This document shows positions 7,638 to 17,641 of a stretch of DNA of 37,603 bases, in pieces. Made by a program: the position numbers and the translations under genes. This stretch comes from Bacillus sp. 2B10 (lineage in GTDB: Bacteria; Pseudomonadota; Alphaproteobacteria; Sphingomonadales; Sphingomonadaceae), in NCBI GenBank assembly GCA_003946805.1, contig RPSH01000031.1, positions 1-37,603 on the forward strand. Reading direction: 5' to 3'. The notes beneath the pieces were generated by a model, which searched no databases, was not told the DNA's origin, and worked only from the letters and a program-made list of their open reading frames with translations. Position 1 is the first letter of the stretch. Every line of letters begins with the position of its first letter.

Positions 7638-9002
7638 ATGACGATGGGCGATCCCGCACCACGCACCTATGTCCGGGTGACGGGATCGCTGTCGCGGCGG
7701 ATGATCGTCGTCGCGGCGCTGTGGATCATGCTGCTGCTGGCGGGCGGCGGCTATGCGCTCGACCGGGTGCTGGTGTCGGCGGTGACGCGCAACACCGACG
7801 ACGGGCTGGAATATCTGCTCAACTCGCTGATCGTGTCGGCCGAGATCGATTCGACCGGCGAGGTGACGTTCAACCGCCAGCTGTCCGACCAGCGGTTCCT
7901 CGAACCCTATTCGGGGTTGTACTGGCAGGTCAGCGGGCCGGGACACGAAACCTGGCCGTCGCGCTCGCTGTGGGACCGCAAGCTGCCGGTCGACGGCATG
8001 CGCTATACCGATATCCGCATCTACGACGCGAAACCCTTTCCCGAACAGAAGCTGCGCATCGTCGAGCGCGACCTGACGCTGCCCGGATCGCCGACCGTGT
8101 GGCGGTTCCAGGTGGCCGAGTCGCGCGACGTGCTCGACGGGCTGATCGCGGCGTTGCGCAAGACGCTGGTGCGCTCGTTCGCGCTGTTGGGGCTGGGCCT
8201 GATCGTCATGGCGGCGCTCCAGACATGGTATGGCCTGTTGCCGTTGCGCGCGGTGCGCGACGCCATCGCGCGGCTGCGCGCCGGGCAATCGGCGCGGGTC
8301 GAAGGCTCGATGCCGGCCGAGGTCGCGCCGCTGGTCGAGGAACTGAACGCGCTGGTCGAGCATAACGACAGGCAGGCGGAGGAGGCGCGGCGCCATGCCG
8401 GCAACCTCGCCCATGCGCTGAAAACCCCGCTGACCGTCATCATGAACGCCTCGGCCGCCGGGCAGGACGACCTCGCCGACACCGTGATCCGCGAGGCGCG
8501 GACGATGCGGCGGCAGGTCGATCACCATCTCGCCCGAGCCCGCGCGGTCGGGCGGCGCGGATCGGCGCACAGCCGCGCCGAGGTATGGGCGTCGGTCGAG
8601 GCGGTCGAGCGCGCGGTCGCGCGGCTCTATCCCAATGTCCGCCTCGACGTGGACGGGCAGAAGGACCTGATCGCCCGGATCGAGCGGCAGGACCTCGACG
8701 AAATTCTCGGCAACCTCGTCGAGAACGCCGCGAAATATGGCGGGGGCAGCGTCTTCGTGACCGCGCGGGCCGATGCCGGCTTCGTCGAACTGCTGGTCGA
8801 GGACGATGGACGCGGTATCGCGGCAGCGGATCGCCTGCGGATTTTTGACCGCGGCGTCCGCCTCGATTCGGGCAAGCCGGGCACCGGCCTCGGCCTTGCG
8901 ATCGTGCGCGATGTGGCGGAAATCTACGAAGGCACCGCCTCGCTTGAGGAGAGCGAGGATCTGGGCGGGCTGATGGTCCGGTTGCGGTTGCCGGCGGCGT
9001 AA
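7638..9002 (+). CDS. Membrane sensor histidine kinase paired with the OmpR-type regulator
   Basis: The protein has 454 residues. TM1 lies at about 22-44 (MIVVAALWIMLLLAGGGYAL), a periplasmic sensor region at about 45-175, and TM2 at about 178-200. A HAMP-like linker follows, then a HisKA domain with phospho-acceptor His259 (GNLAHALKTPLTVI). The ATPase domain has N-box NLVENAAKYG, G1 DDGRGIA and G2 GTGLGLAIV. The periplasmic region (LSDQRFLEPYSGLYWQVSGPG) resembles PhoQ-like kinases of rhizobia and sphingomonads. The gene follows the regulator by 10 bp and would phosphorylate it. The signal is unknown; the PepSY protein may be a periplasmic accessory. Confidence 0.92.
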   Translation: MTMGDPAPRTYVRVTGSLSRRMIVVAALWIMLLLAGGGYALDRVLVSAVTRNTDDGLEYLLNSLIVSAEIDSTGEVTFNRQLSDQRFLEPYSGLYWQVSGPGHETWPSRSLWDRKLPVDGMRYTDIRIYDAKPFPEQKLRIVERDLTLPGSPTVWRFQVAESRDVLDGLIAALRKTLVRSFALLGLGLIVMAALQTWYGLLPLRAVRDAIARLRAGQSARVEGSMPAEVAPLVEELNALVEHNDRQAEEARRHAGNLAHALKTPLTVIMNASAAGQDDLADTVIREARTMRRQVDHHLARARAVGRRGSAHSRAEVWASVEAVERAVARLYPNVRLDVDGQKDLIARIERQDLDEILGNLVENAAKYGGGSVFVTARADAGFVELLVEDDGRGIAAADRLRIFDRGVRLDSGKPGTGLGLAIVRDVAEIYEGTASLEESEDLGGLMVRLRLPAA

Positions 9003-9064
9003 CCCCCGTCCCCCTGTTCAGGCCATCACCTTCTCGAAACGCCCGACCAGACGGGCAGGGCGGC

Positions 9065-10051
9065 CTACAACCCCCGCATCGCCGCCGCCGCGATCGACGC
9101 ACTCCGCTTGCGCGCCGCCGGATCGAACATCGCGCCGGTCACGATCACCTCGTCGACCTGCGTCCGAGCGACGAACTTCGCCAGCCCCGCGCGCACCGTC
9201 TCCGGCCCGCCGATCGCCGAACATTCCAGCACGTGGTCGAGGATCGCATTCCCCTGCGCGCCGATCTGCGCGCGATAGCCGGGGACGGGCGGGGGCAGTT
9301 CGATCGGCTGGCCGGTGCGGATCGCGACGAACATCTGTTCGGTCGAACTCGCCAGCAGCCGCGCCTCTTCGTCGGTATCGGCGGCCAATACGTTGAACGC
9401 CGCCGCGGCATAGGGCTTGTCGAGCACCGCCGATGGGCGGAAGTTGCGGCGATAGGCGTCCAGCGCCTGATCGAGCGCGGTAGGGGCGAAGTGCGAGGCG
9501 AAGGCATAGGGCAGCCCCAGCATCGCCGCCAGTTGCGCCCCGAACAGCGACGACCCGAGCAGCCACAGATCGACCTTCGCCCCCGCACCCGGCACCGCCC
9601 GGATGCCGGTGCGGGCGTCGTCGGCGAAGTAGTTCTGCAACTCGACGACGTCCTGCGGAAAGGCATTGGGGTCGCTGTCGAGGGTCCGGCGCAGCGCGCG
9701 CGCGACGATCTGGTCCGATCCCGGCGCGCGGCCGAGGCCAAGGTCGATACGGCCGGGATACATCGCATCCAGCGTGCCGAATTGCTCGGCGATGGTCAGC
9801 GGCGCATGGTTGGGCAGCATGATCCCGCCCGCGCCGACGCGGATCGCCTTCGTCGCGGCGGCGATATGGCCGATCACCACCGCCGTCGCCGCGCTGGCGA
9901 TGCCGGGCATGCCGTGATGTTCGGCCACCCAATAGCGGTGATAGCCCTCCGCCTCGGCATGGGCGGCAAGGTCGGCGGCGGCGGCCAGCGCCTCGCCGGA
10001 CGTACCCCCCTGACGGACGGGGACGAGGTCGAGCATCGAATAGCGGGTCAT
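9065..10051 (-). CDS. Luciferase-like (LLM-class) flavin-dependent oxidoreductase
   Basis: The protein has 328 residues and begins [16 protein letters not shown]. The pattern [17 protein letters not shown], then [25 protein letters not shown] and [13 protein letters not shown], is that of the YhbW/MsnO8-like subgroup of bacterial luciferase-like monooxygenases. The fold is a TIM barrel binding reduced FMN; a substrate cannot be assigned. No partner flavin reductase is adjacent. It converges on the sensor kinase gene with about 60 bp between the stops. A 7-bp hairpin lies 18 bp upstream of its start. Confidence 0.9.
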   Translation of the reverse strand: MTRYSMLDLVPVRQGGTSGEALAAAADLAAHAEAEGYHRYWVAEHHGMPGIASAATAVVIGHIAAATKAIRVGAGGIMLPNHAPLTIAEQFGTLDAMYPGRIDLGLGRAPGSDQIVARALRRTLDSDPNAFPQDVVELQNYFADDARTGIRAVPGAGAKVDLWLLGSSLFGAQLAAMLGLPYAFASHFAPTALDQALDAYRRNFRPSAVLDKPYAAAAFNVLAADTDEEARLLASSTEQMFVAIRTGQPIELPPPVPGYRAQIGAQGNAILDHVLECSAIGGPETVRAGLAKFVARTQVDEVIVTGAMFDPAARKRSASIAAAAMRGL

Positions 10052-10069
10052 GAGGAATAGATGGGTGGC

Positions 10070-10088
10070 CGGTAGCGGATTGCTACCG
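10070..10088. promoter_or_regulatory. Perfect 7-bp hairpin upstream of the LLM oxidoreductase gene
   Basis: cggtagc (10070-10076) pairs with gctaccg (10082-10088) around a five-base loop. It lies between the oxidoreductase start (10051, minus) and the end of the PhzF-like gene (10213, minus). It could be an operator for the former or the end of transcripts of the latter; there is no T-tract. The rest of 10052-10212 shows no gene. Confidence 0.3.
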
Positions 10089-10212
10089 AAGTGCTGCTTT
10101 GCAAGGGGAAGGAGAAAGTTGGCTCACGCAAAGGCGAAAAGGCGCGGAGCGGTCGGAAGGTTCGGGCCGGTCGACATTCACGGACGTATCGTTCGACCGG
10201 AAACGCTCATGG

Positions 10213-10995
10213 TCAGAGCAGAAGCTGACCCCGCATCACCGTCACGCAACGCCCCCCCAGCACCGCACGCTCCCCTGCCAGCGTACAAGTCAGATGCCCC
10301 CCGCGCGCACTCGCCTGGAACGCGGTGAGCCGATCGCGTCCCAGCCGTTCGGTCCAGAACGGCGCGAGCGCGGCATGGGCCGATCCGGTGACCGGGTCCT
10401 CGTCGACGCCCCAGGCGGGCACGAACACCCGGCTGACGATATCGGCGACGTCGCCCGGCGCGGTGACGATCGCCATCACCTCGCATGCCGCCAGCGCCGC
10501 CATGTCGGGCGCGCAGCCGCGCACCGTCGCCGCGTCCGCGACCAGGACGATGCTGGTCTGCTCCGCGCCCGAAACGCTGGCGAAGACGTCGCCCTCGACG
10601 TGGAGCGCCGCCAGCAAAGCCGCATCGGGGGCGGGGGCGACCCGCGTCGCCGGCAGGTCCAGCGTGTAGCCGTCGCCGTCGCGGCCGACGATCAGCACCC
10701 CGGCCCTGCGCGTGGCGAAGCGGACGGCGCGGCGATCGCCGATCAGCACATGGCCGCTCGCCAGCGTGGCATGGCCGCACATCGCGACCTCGGTCGTCGG
10801 CGTGAACCAGCGCAGCTCGTAATCCGCCTCGCCCGTCATCGGCACGGCGAAGGCGGTTTCGGACAGGTTATGCTCCAGCGCGATCGACTGGAGCAGCGCA
10901 TCGTCGGGCCATGCGTCGAGCAGCATCACCGCCGCCGGATTGCCGGTGAACGGGCGGTCGGCGAACGCGTCGACCACGGTGAACGGCATCGCCAT
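10213..10995 (-). CDS. PhzF-family isomerase/epimerase-like protein
   Basis: This 260-residue protein begins [20 protein letters not shown]. Family landmarks are the catalytic Glu in HNLSETAFA, the motif GHATLASGH, and C-terminal GVDEDPVTGSAHAALAPFW. PhzF proteins have two diaminopimelate-epimerase-like halves; PhzF itself isomerises a phenazine precursor, but most homologues have no known substrate. No phenazine genes are present. The ATG at 10995 shares its A with the TGA of the upstream efflux gene, so translation is probably coupled. A TTG at 10998 is also possible. Confidence 0.9.
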   Translation of the reverse strand: MAMPFTVVDAFADRPFTGNPAAVMLLDAWPDDALLQSIALEHNLSETAFAVPMTGEADYELRWFTPTTEVAMCGHATLASGHVLIGDRRAVRFATRRAGVLIVGRDGDGYTLDLPATRVAPAPDAALLAALHVEGDVFASVSGAEQTSIVLVADAATVRGCAPDMAALAACEVMAIVTAPGDVADIVSRVFVPAWGVDEDPVTGSAHAALAPFWTERLGRDRLTAFQASARGGHLTCTLAGERAVLGGRCVTVMRGQLLL

Positions 10996-11951
10996 CAATA
11001 GCTGCCCACGCGCTTGCCGAACCAGTGCGGCGTCACGTCGGCCTCGACCAGCGGATTGTCGGTATCGACATGGCCTTCGGGATCGAGGTGGATCAGCACC
11101 TCGACCTTCGGGAATGCGCGGCGCAGCGCGCGTTCGACGCCTTCGACCACGTCATGCGCATCGGCGACGGTCATGTCGCGCGCGACCTCCATGTGGAACT
11201 GCGCGAAATCGTGGCTGCCCGACCGGCGGGTGCGGAAGTCGTGGATACCGCGCAGGCCCTCCTGCCGGGCGGCGACGTCGAGGAAGGCGCGGCGCTCGTC
11301 CTCGGGCCATTCCTTGTCCATCAGCTGGTCGATCGCCTGGCTCGACGCCTGGAACGCGCCCCAGCCGAGCCACAGCGCGATCAGGATGCCCATCACCGGA
11401 TCGGCACCGCGCACCCCGAACATCTGGTCGAGCACCATCGCGACGATCACCGCGAGGTTGAGCAGCAGATCGCTCTGGTAATGGACATTGTCCGCCCGGA
11501 TCGCGACCGATCCGGTGCGGTCGATGATTGATTTCTGGTATGCCAGCAGCGCGAAGGTGGCGAGGATCGCGATCACCGACACGCCAATGCCGAACTCGAC
11601 GTCCTGCGTCTCGCCCGGCGCACCGAAGGCGGCGATCGCGCGCCACGCGATGCCCGCCGCCGATGCGGTGATGAGCATCACCTGGAACAGTGCGGCCAGC
11701 GCCTCCGCCTTGCCGTGCCCGAAACGATGGTCGTGGTCGGCGGGCGTCGCGGCGAGGCGCACGCCGTACAGCGTGACGAGCGAGGCGAGCAGGTCGAGCG
11801 CGGTGTCGGCAAGGCTGCCGAGCATCGCCACCGACCCGGTATGCCATGCCGCAAAGCCCTTCAGCGCCAGCAGGAACAGCGCCATCGTCACCGACGCGAT
11901 GGCGGCGCGGGTGGCGAGCGGGATCACCCGCCGGCGTTCGGTCTCGGTCAT
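10995..11951 (-). CDS. Cation diffusion facilitator (FieF-like metal efflux)
   Basis: This 318-residue protein has about six hydrophobic segments in the first 210 residues and a cytoplasmic C-terminal domain. Metal-site motifs are visible: [12 protein letters not shown] in TM2, the [18 protein letters not shown] loop, and [12 protein letters not shown] in TM5. These match the zinc/iron-efflux FieF (YiiP) group. The C-terminal domain has [20 protein letters not shown] and [10 protein letters not shown], the dimer-forming metal-binding region. The gene overlaps pdxH by ATGA and the PhzF gene by one base, forming an operon. Confidence 0.92.
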   Translation of the reverse strand: MTETERRRVIPLATRAAIASVTMALFLLALKGFAAWHTGSVAMLGSLADTALDLLASLVTLYGVRLAATPADHDHRFGHGKAEALAALFQVMLITASAAGIAWRAIAAFGAPGETQDVEFGIGVSVIAILATFALLAYQKSIIDRTGSVAIRADNVHYQSDLLLNLAVIVAMVLDQMFGVRGADPVMGILIALWLGWGAFQASSQAIDQLMDKEWPEDERRAFLDVAARQEGLRGIHDFRTRRSGSHDFAQFHMEVARDMTVADAHDVVEGVERALRRAFPKVEVLIHLDPEGHVDTDNPLVEADVTPHWFGKRVGSY

Positions 11952-12523
11952 GGGAACAGCAATCCTTCGGACCAGCCCCCGTCGGTCGCGGTGAAGACGC
12001 GGCGTTCGTGCAGCCGGTGCGCGCGGTCCTGCCAGAACTCGATCGTACGCGGTGTGACGCGGTAGCCGCCCCAGAAGGGCGGGCGCGGCACGTCCTGCCC
12101 GGCGAAGCGCGCCTCGATCTGCGCGAAGCGCGCCTCGAACGTCGCCCGGTCGGCGAGCGGGCGCGACTGCTCCGATGCCCAGGCACCCAGCTGCGAATCG
12201 CGGCCGCGCGATGCGAAATAGGCGTCCGATTCTGCATCGGTCGCGAGCGTCACCGGCCCCTCGATCCGGATCTGCCGGCGCAGCGATTTCCAGTGGAACA
12301 GCAGCGCCGCGTTCGGATTGGCGGCCAGCTCGGCGGCCTTGCGCCCCTCGCGGTTGGTATAGAACACGAAACCGTCGGGGCCGTGCCCTTTCAGCAGCAC
12401 CATCCGCACCGATGGCCGGCCGTCGGCATCGGCGGTGGCGAGCGCCATCGCATTGGGGTCGTTCGGCTCGCTGTCGCGCGCTTCGGCGAACCACTGGTCG
12501 AACAGGACGAAGGGATCGGTCAT
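11948..12523 (-). CDS. pdxH: Pyridoxamine 5'-phosphate oxidase
   Basis: This 191-residue protein starts [23 protein letters not shown]-binding and catalytic patterns are [40 protein letters not shown], and [16 protein letters not shown], ending [11 protein letters not shown]. PdxH oxidises pyridoxamine or pyridoxine 5'-phosphate to pyridoxal 5'-phosphate using FMN and oxygen. The ATG at 12523 is chosen over the upstream frame to 12640 because the family begins at about this point. Its stop overlaps the start of the efflux gene (ATGA). It is divergent from ku with 115 bp between. Confidence 0.95.
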   Translation of the reverse strand: MTDPFVLFDQWFAEARDSEPNDPNAMALATADADGRPSVRMVLLKGHGPDGFVFYTNREGRKAAELAANPNAALLFHWKSLRRQIRIEGPVTLATDAESDAYFASRGRDSQLGAWASEQSRPLADRATFEARFAQIEARFAGQDVPRPPFWGGYRVTPRTIEFWQDRAHRLHERRVFTATDGGWSEGLLFP

Positions 12524-12638
12524 CGCGTCGCCATACGCTTTTTCGCGGCGGATTTCACCCCGCCCGCCATGCCCCGGACGGAACGACTCTTTCCCCTGCG
12601 AATTGAATCGGTTGAGCAACGATTTCGGGGGCGGTGGC

Positions 12639-13511
12639 ATGGCGGCACGGGCATATTGGCAGGGGCAGATCCGCCTCGCCCTCGTTTCGATCCCGGTCGA
12701 GATCTACAGCGCGACCAGATCGGGGGCGAGCATCAGCTTCCGCCAGATCCACGAACCCAGCGGCAAGCCGATCCATTACGAGAAGTCGGTGACCGGCATC
12801 GGCCCGGTCGACCCCGACGAGATCATGAAGGGTTACCAGATTGAGAAGGGCGAGTACGTCCTGCTCGACCAGGAGGAGATCGACGCGGTCAAGCTGGAGT
12901 CGAAGAAGACGCTGGAGCTGACCCAGTTCGTCGACGCGCACGAGATCGACGTGATCTATTACGAAAAACCCTATTTCGTGGTGCCTGCCGACGACCTCGC
13001 CGAGGAAGCGTTCATCGTCCTGCGCGAGGCGCTCAAGCGGACGAAGAAGGCCGGTCTGGGGCAGCTGGCGCTGCGCGGGCGCGAATATGTCGTCAGCCTC
13101 AAACCCTGCGGACGCGGGCTGGTGCTGGAAACGCTGCGCTATGCCGACGAGGTCAATCGCGCGCAGAGCTATTTCCGCGAGATTCCCGATGCCAAGCCCG
13201 ACGAGGACTTGCTCGACCTGGCGGAAACGCTGATCGCCAAGAAGACCGCGAAGTTCGATCCGCAGGAGTTCCACGACCGCTATGTCGATGCGCTCAAGGA
13301 CCTTGTCCAACGCAAGGTGAAGGCCAAGGGCCGCAAGATCGTCGATACGCAAGACGACGAACGCTCGAGCGGCGGCAATGTCGTCGACCTGATGGCGGCG
13401 CTCAAGAAGTCGCTGGAAAAGGGCGCGTCGGCCAAGCCCGCCGCAAAGAAGGCGGTGCCCAAGAAGCGTGCGCCGGCGAAAAAGACCGCGACGACGCGCA
13501 AGCGCGCCTGA
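12639..13511 (+). CDS. ku: Bacterial Ku, DNA end-binding protein of NHEJ
   Basis: This 290-residue protein starts [23 protein letters not shown], the standard bacterial Ku opening, followed by [36 protein letters not shown] and [12 protein letters not shown]. The beta-barrel core ends around residue 250. A Lys/Ala/Pro-rich tail ([21 protein letters not shown]) follows, as seen in Ku proteins whose basic tail helps them thread onto DNA. Ku homodimers bind double-strand ends and recruit LigD, which is encoded one base downstream. The ATG at 12639 fits the family start. Confidence 0.97.
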   Translation: MAARAYWQGQIRLALVSIPVEIYSATRSGASISFRQIHEPSGKPIHYEKSVTGIGPVDPDEIMKGYQIEKGEYVLLDQEEIDAVKLESKKTLELTQFVDAHEIDVIYYEKPYFVVPADDLAEEAFIVLREALKRTKKAGLGQLALRGREYVVSLKPCGRGLVLETLRYADEVNRAQSYFREIPDAKPDEDLLDLAETLIAKKTAKFDPQEFHDRYVDALKDLVQRKVKAKGRKIVDTQDDERSSGGNVVDLMAALKKSLEKGASAKPAAKKAVPKKRAPAKKTATTRKRA

Positions 13512-13512
13512 C

Positions 13513-15924
13513 ATGGCGCGCAAGCCCGACCCCTTGGCGACCTACAACGCCAGGCGCGATTTCGCGCGCACGGCCGAACCAGCGGGGACGCTGGCGAAGG
13601 GCAGGGGCAACCGCTTCCTCGTCCAGAAGCACGACGCGACGCGGCTGCACTATGATTTCCGGATCGAGATCGACGGGGTGCTCAAGAGCTGGGCGGTGAC
13701 GCGCGGCCCCAGCCTCGATCCCGACCAGAAGCGGCTGGCGGTGCGGACCGAGGACCATCCGCTGTCCTATGCCGGTTTCGAAGGGGTGATCCCCGCAGGC
13801 GAATATGGCGGCGGCACGGTGATGCTGTGGGACGAGGGGACGTGGTCGCCGATCAAGGGCAAGTCGGCCAGGGATCTGGAGAAGGGCCATCTGCACGTCG
13901 TGCTCGCCGGACAGCGGATGCGCGGCGAATGGCTGCTGGTCCGTCTCAAGCCCCGCGGCAACGAGAAGCGCGAGAACTGGCTGCTGCGCAAGGTCGCGGA
14001 CGGCGAGGCCGGCGGCACCGACACGCTGACGGCGACGATGCTGACCAGCGTGAAGACCGGACGGACGATGGAGGAGATCGCCGCCGACGAACCGCCGGTG
14101 AAAGCGAAGAAGCGGGCAAGGGCGAAGGCCGCCCGCCCCGCCTTCGTCGAACCGCAACTGGCGACCCTGGTCGACAGCGTGCCCACGGGCAGCAACTGGC
14201 TGCACGAGGTCAAATATGACGGCTATCGCATCCTGATCGCGACCGGTGGCGACGGCCCCCGGATCCATACCCGCACCGGGCTCGACTGGACGACCAAGTT
14301 TCCTTCCATTGCGCAGGCCGCCGCGTCGCTGCCGCCCGGGCTTTTGCTGGATGGCGAGGTCGTCGCGCTCGACGACGGCAGGCCCGATTTCTCGACCTTG
14401 CAGGCGGCGATCAAGGAGGGCGGTGACATGCGCTGCTTCGTGTTCGACCTGCTGCATGATGCCGAGGGCGATCACCGCGACGCACCGCTCGTTGCCCGCA
14501 AGGAACGGCTGCGTGCAGCGCTCACCGGCGCCGACGCGCGCATCGCTTATTCCGACCACGTCACCGGGTCGGGCGAGCAACTGTTCGCGGCGATGTGCCG
14601 CGAAGGCTATGAGGGCATCGTGTCGAAACAGGCCGATGCCCCCTATCGCGGCACCCGGTCGAAGGCGTGGGTGAAGGTGAAATGCACCCACCGGCAGGAA
14701 TTCGTGATCGTCGGCTGGAGCCCGAGCGAGGCGCGCGGGCGGCCGTTCAAGTCGCTGCTGCTTGGCGTGCAGGGGAAGGGCGGCCTGACCTATGCCGGCC
14801 GGGTCGGCACCGGGTTCAATACGGCGACGCTGGCACAGGTCCATGACGCGCTCGCACCGCTCGCCCGCAAGACGCCGCCGCTGGATTTGCCTGCCGCGAT
14901 CCGACGCGGGGCGCGGTTCGTGAAGCCGGTGCTGGTCGCGGAAATCGCCTTCGCCGAATTCACCGCCGACAACATCGTCCGCCATGCGAGCTTCATCGGC
15001 CTGCGCGGCGACAAGGCGGCGAAGGACGTGGTGCGCGAGACGCCGGTGGCGGTGGCTGCCAAGCCCAACCCGCGCATCACCAGTCCCGACCGGGTGATCT
15101 TTCCGGGTGACCGCCTGACCAAGTGCGACCTCGCCACCTATGTCGAAACCGTCGCACCGCTGCTGCTGCCCTGGGCCGCCGACCGGCCGATCAGCCTCGT
15201 GCGCTGTCCGCAGGGTCGGGCCAAGGCATGCTTTTTCCAGAAGCACGATGCCGGCAGCTTCGGCGACGCCGTCCGGTCGGTCGAAATCGCCGAAAAGGAC
15301 GGCGGGCGCGAACCCTATCTCTATGTCCGCGACGCCGACGGGCTGCTCGCCTGCGTACAGATGGGGACGATCGAGTTCCACGGCTGGGGTGCCGGAGTCG
15401 CCGATGTCGAGCGGCCCGACCGGATGGTGTTCGACCTCGATCCCGACGAGGGGCTCGATTTCGGCGACGTGAAGCGCGCCGCGCACGACATCCACCGCCA
15501 TCTCGCCGATCTCGGCCTCGCCAGCTTCGCGATGCTGTCGGGCGGCAAGGGGGTGCATGTCGTCGTGCCGCTGACCCCGCAGGCCGAATGGCCGGCGGTC
15601 AAGGACTTCGCCGATCGCTTCGCCCGCGCGCTGGCCCAGGCCGAACCCGACCGCTTCGTCGCGACGATGGCGAAGGCGAAGCGAAAGGGCCGCATCTTCA
15701 TCGACTGGCTGCGCAACCAGCGCGGCAGCACCGCCGTCCTGCCCTATTCCGCCCGGGCGAGGGCCGGCGCGCCGGTGGCCGCCCCGGTCGCATGGCGCGA
15801 ACTCGACGATATCGACAGTCCGGCACGCTGGACGATCCGCGACGCCGACGACCTGCTGAAACGCGCCGACAGCCGCCTGCTGGCGGGATGGGGCGTCGCC
15901 GATCAGGTGCTGCCGGACAAATAG
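13513..15924 (+). CDS. ligD: Multidomain ATP-dependent DNA ligase LigD
   Basis: The protein has 803 residues in the order phosphoesterase - ligase - polymerase, the Pseudomonas-type arrangement. The 3'-phosphoesterase domain (about 1-190) has QKHDATRLHYDFRIEIDG and PAGEYGGGTVMLWDEG. The ligase has catalytic Lys234 in EVKYDGYR, LDGEVVALDDG and SKAWVKVKC. The primase-polymerase (about 515-803) has FDLDPDEGLDFGDV with the metal-binding Asp residues, SGGKGVHVVVPL and FIDWLRNQRGSTAVLPYS. It seals and fills Ku-held breaks. It starts one base after the ku stop, and its TAG directly abuts the stop of the convergent galE. All three domains look complete. Confidence 0.97.
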   Translation: MARKPDPLATYNARRDFARTAEPAGTLAKGRGNRFLVQKHDATRLHYDFRIEIDGVLKSWAVTRGPSLDPDQKRLAVRTEDHPLSYAGFEGVIPAGEYGGGTVMLWDEGTWSPIKGKSARDLEKGHLHVVLAGQRMRGEWLLVRLKPRGNEKRENWLLRKVADGEAGGTDTLTATMLTSVKTGRTMEEIAADEPPVKAKKRARAKAARPAFVEPQLATLVDSVPTGSNWLHEVKYDGYRILIATGGDGPRIHTRTGLDWTTKFPSIAQAAASLPPGLLLDGEVVALDDGRPDFSTLQAAIKEGGDMRCFVFDLLHDAEGDHRDAPLVARKERLRAALTGADARIAYSDHVTGSGEQLFAAMCREGYEGIVSKQADAPYRGTRSKAWVKVKCTHRQEFVIVGWSPSEARGRPFKSLLLGVQGKGGLTYAGRVGTGFNTATLAQVHDALAPLARKTPPLDLPAAIRRGARFVKPVLVAEIAFAEFTADNIVRHASFIGLRGDKAAKDVVRETPVAVAAKPNPRITSPDRVIFPGDRLTKCDLATYVETVAPLLLPWAADRPISLVRCPQGRAKACFFQKHDAGSFGDAVRSVEIAEKDGGREPYLYVRDADGLLACVQMGTIEFHGWGAGVADVERPDRMVFDLDPDEGLDFGDVKRAAHDIHRHLADLGLASFAMLSGGKGVHVVVPLTPQAEWPAVKDFADRFARALAQAEPDRFVATMAKAKRKGRIFIDWLRNQRGSTAVLPYSARARAGAPVAAPVAWRELDDIDSPARWTIRDADDLLKRADSRLLAGWGVADQVLPDK

Positions 15925-16920
15925 CTACCCGGCGTTGCGCTCGGCCAGCTTGCGCTCCCATGCCAGCGCGTCGCGCACGATCTGGTCGAGATCGGCATGC
16001 TGCGGCCGCCACGGCAGCGTCGACAGGATCTTGCCATTGTCGGCGACCAGCGCGTCGGGATCGCCCGCCCGGCGCCCTTCCAGCCGGCGTTCGATGGTGT
16101 GGTTGGTCACCCGGTCGACCGCGTCGAGCACTTCGAGCACCGAATAGCCACGGCCATAGCCGGCGTTCATCGTGTGGCTGCTGGCGGGATCGGCCATCAG
16201 CAGGTCGAGCGCGTGGACGTGTGCGTCGGCGAGGTCGCTGACATGGATATAGTCGCGCACGCCGGTGCCGTCGGGCGTCGCGAAGTCGGTGCCGTAGACG
16301 CCGACATGGCCGCGCTTGCCCGTCGCCGCCTCCACCGCGACCTTGATGAGGTGGGTCGCGCCCGCCGTCGACTGGCCCGAGCGGCCCTTGGGATCGGCAC
16401 CGGCGACGTTGAAGTAACGCAGTGCCGCATAGTTGATCGGATGTGCGGCGGCGACGTCGGCCAGCATGATCTCGGTCATCAGCTTCGACATGCCGTACGG
16501 GTTGATCGGCTGCTTGGGGCTGTCCTCGCGCACCGGCACGACCTCGGGAATGCCATAGGTCGCTGCGGTCGAGGAGAAGATGAAATGCTTCACCCCGCCC
16601 GCCACCGCGCTCTCGATCAGGCTGCGCGAGGCAGCGGTGTTGTTGCGATAATATTTCAGCGGGTTCTCGACCGATTCGGGCACCACCACCGATCCGGCGA
16701 AGTGCAGGATCGCATGGACGTCGTGCCCGGCGATCGCCTTGCCCATCGCCAAGTCGTCGCTGATGTCGGCGACGACCAGCGCCGCGCGGGGATCGACCGC
16801 CCAGTCGAAGCCGGTGACGAGATTGTCGACCACGACGACGTCATGGCCCGCATCCAGCAGCGCCAGCACCGCGTGACTGCCGATATAGCCCGCGCCGCCC
16901 GTGACCAGAACCTTGCCCAT
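15925..16920 (-). CDS. galE: UDP-glucose 4-epimerase
   Basis: The protein has 331 residues. The NAD-binding motif is [19 protein letters not shown]. The catalytic Ser/Thr lies in FSSTAATYG and the YxxxK pair in [28 protein letters not shown] and [13 protein letters not shown] are typical of GalE. It interconverts UDP-glucose and UDP-galactose for polysaccharide synthesis. The ATG at 16920 starts directly at the Rossmann fold; the longer frame to 17031 overlaps msrA and is rejected. It is divergent from msrA with 64 bp between. Confidence 0.94.
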   Translation of the reverse strand: MGKVLVTGGAGYIGSHAVLALLDAGHDVVVVDNLVTGFDWAVDPRAALVVADISDDLAMGKAIAGHDVHAILHFAGSVVVPESVENPLKYYRNNTAASRSLIESAVAGGVKHFIFSSTAATYGIPEVVPVREDSPKQPINPYGMSKLMTEIMLADVAAAHPINYAALRYFNVAGADPKGRSGQSTAGATHLIKVAVEAATGKRGHVGVYGTDFATPDGTGVRDYIHVSDLADAHVHALDLLMADPASSHTMNAGYGRGYSVLEVLDAVDRVTNHTIERRLEGRRAGDPDALVADNGKILSTLPWRPQHADLDQIVRDALAWERKLAERNAG

Positions 16921-16984
16921 TACCGTACCCCCGATTGCACCGCTTGCGTCCGCGCCTATCTCTCTGACCAGAGGAGATTGTGCA

Positions 16985-17527
16985 ATGGCTACCGAACAGG
17001 CGACCTTCGCCGGCGGATGTTTCTGGTGCACCGAGGCAGTGTTCCGCGACGTGATCGGCGTCGAACAGGTCGAAAGCGGCTATATCGGCGGATCGGTGGA
17101 ACACCCGACCTACAAGCAGGTATGCGGCGGCGATACCGGCCATGCGGAGGCGATCCGCGTCACCTACGACCCCGCCGTCATCAGCTATGCCGACATGCTC
17201 GACATCTTCTTCGCGACGCACGACCCGACGCAGCTGAACCGGCAGGGGAACGACATCGGCACCCAGTATCGCTCGGCGATCTTCCCGCACGACGCAGAGC
17301 AGGAGGCTGCGGCACGCGCCGGGATCGAGCGCGCGGGCGAGGGGCGCGGCACGATCGTCACCACCATCGAACCGCTGACGACCTGGTACCCGGCCGAGGA
17401 CTATCACCAGGAATATTGGGACGGTGAAGGGCAGCGCAATCCGTACTGCATGGCGGTGATCCCGCCCAAGCTGCAGAAGCTGCGCAAGAGTTTCGCGGCG
17501 CGCAGCAAGGCGGCCGAATCGGTCTGA
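16985..17527 (+). CDS. msrA: Peptide methionine-(S)-sulfoxide reductase
   Basis: This 180-residue protein has the active-site motif [11 protein letters not shown] at residues 10-20. [47 protein letters not shown] and the C-terminal [16 protein letters not shown] with the probable resolving cysteine are diagnostic. It reduces methionine sulfoxide in proteins. The ATG at 16985 follows an agaggaga ribosome-binding site. A strong hairpin follows the stop at 17558-17588. Confidence 0.96.
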   Translation: MATEQATFAGGCFWCTEAVFRDVIGVEQVESGYIGGSVEHPTYKQVCGGDTGHAEAIRVTYDPAVISYADMLDIFFATHDPTQLNRQGNDIGTQYRSAIFPHDAEQEAAARAGIERAGEGRGTIVTTIEPLTTWYPAEDYHQEYWDGEGQRNPYCMAVIPPKLQKLRKSFAARSKAAESV

Positions 17528-17557
17528 TCCGCGCCGCCGGACGTCGTCCATATTCTG

Positions 17558-17588
17558 CAAGGGCCGTGCCAATCTGGCGCGGCCCTTG
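17558..17588 (+). terminator. Hairpin terminator candidate after msrA
   Basis: caagggccgtgcc and ggcgcggcccttg pair as a 13-bp stem with one G-T pair around a five-base loop (aatct). There is no T-run after it. It stands 30 bp after the msrA stop and 53 bp before the next gene's ATG. Confidence 0.6.
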
Positions 17589-17641
17589 TGCCGTTCGGGG
17601 GTAATTGCTATTCCGGTCACGGCCATGGGGGCATTCGGGCG

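Noticed and set aside
10115..10160. Possible dispersed repeat (ggctcacgcaaaggcgaaaa)
   Set aside because: It reminds me of a phrase common in sphingomonad intergenic DNA, but there is only one copy here, so it cannot be supported from the window.
13402..15558. 718-residue frame on the minus strand
   Set aside because: Antisense to ligD, whose three domains are fully recognisable.
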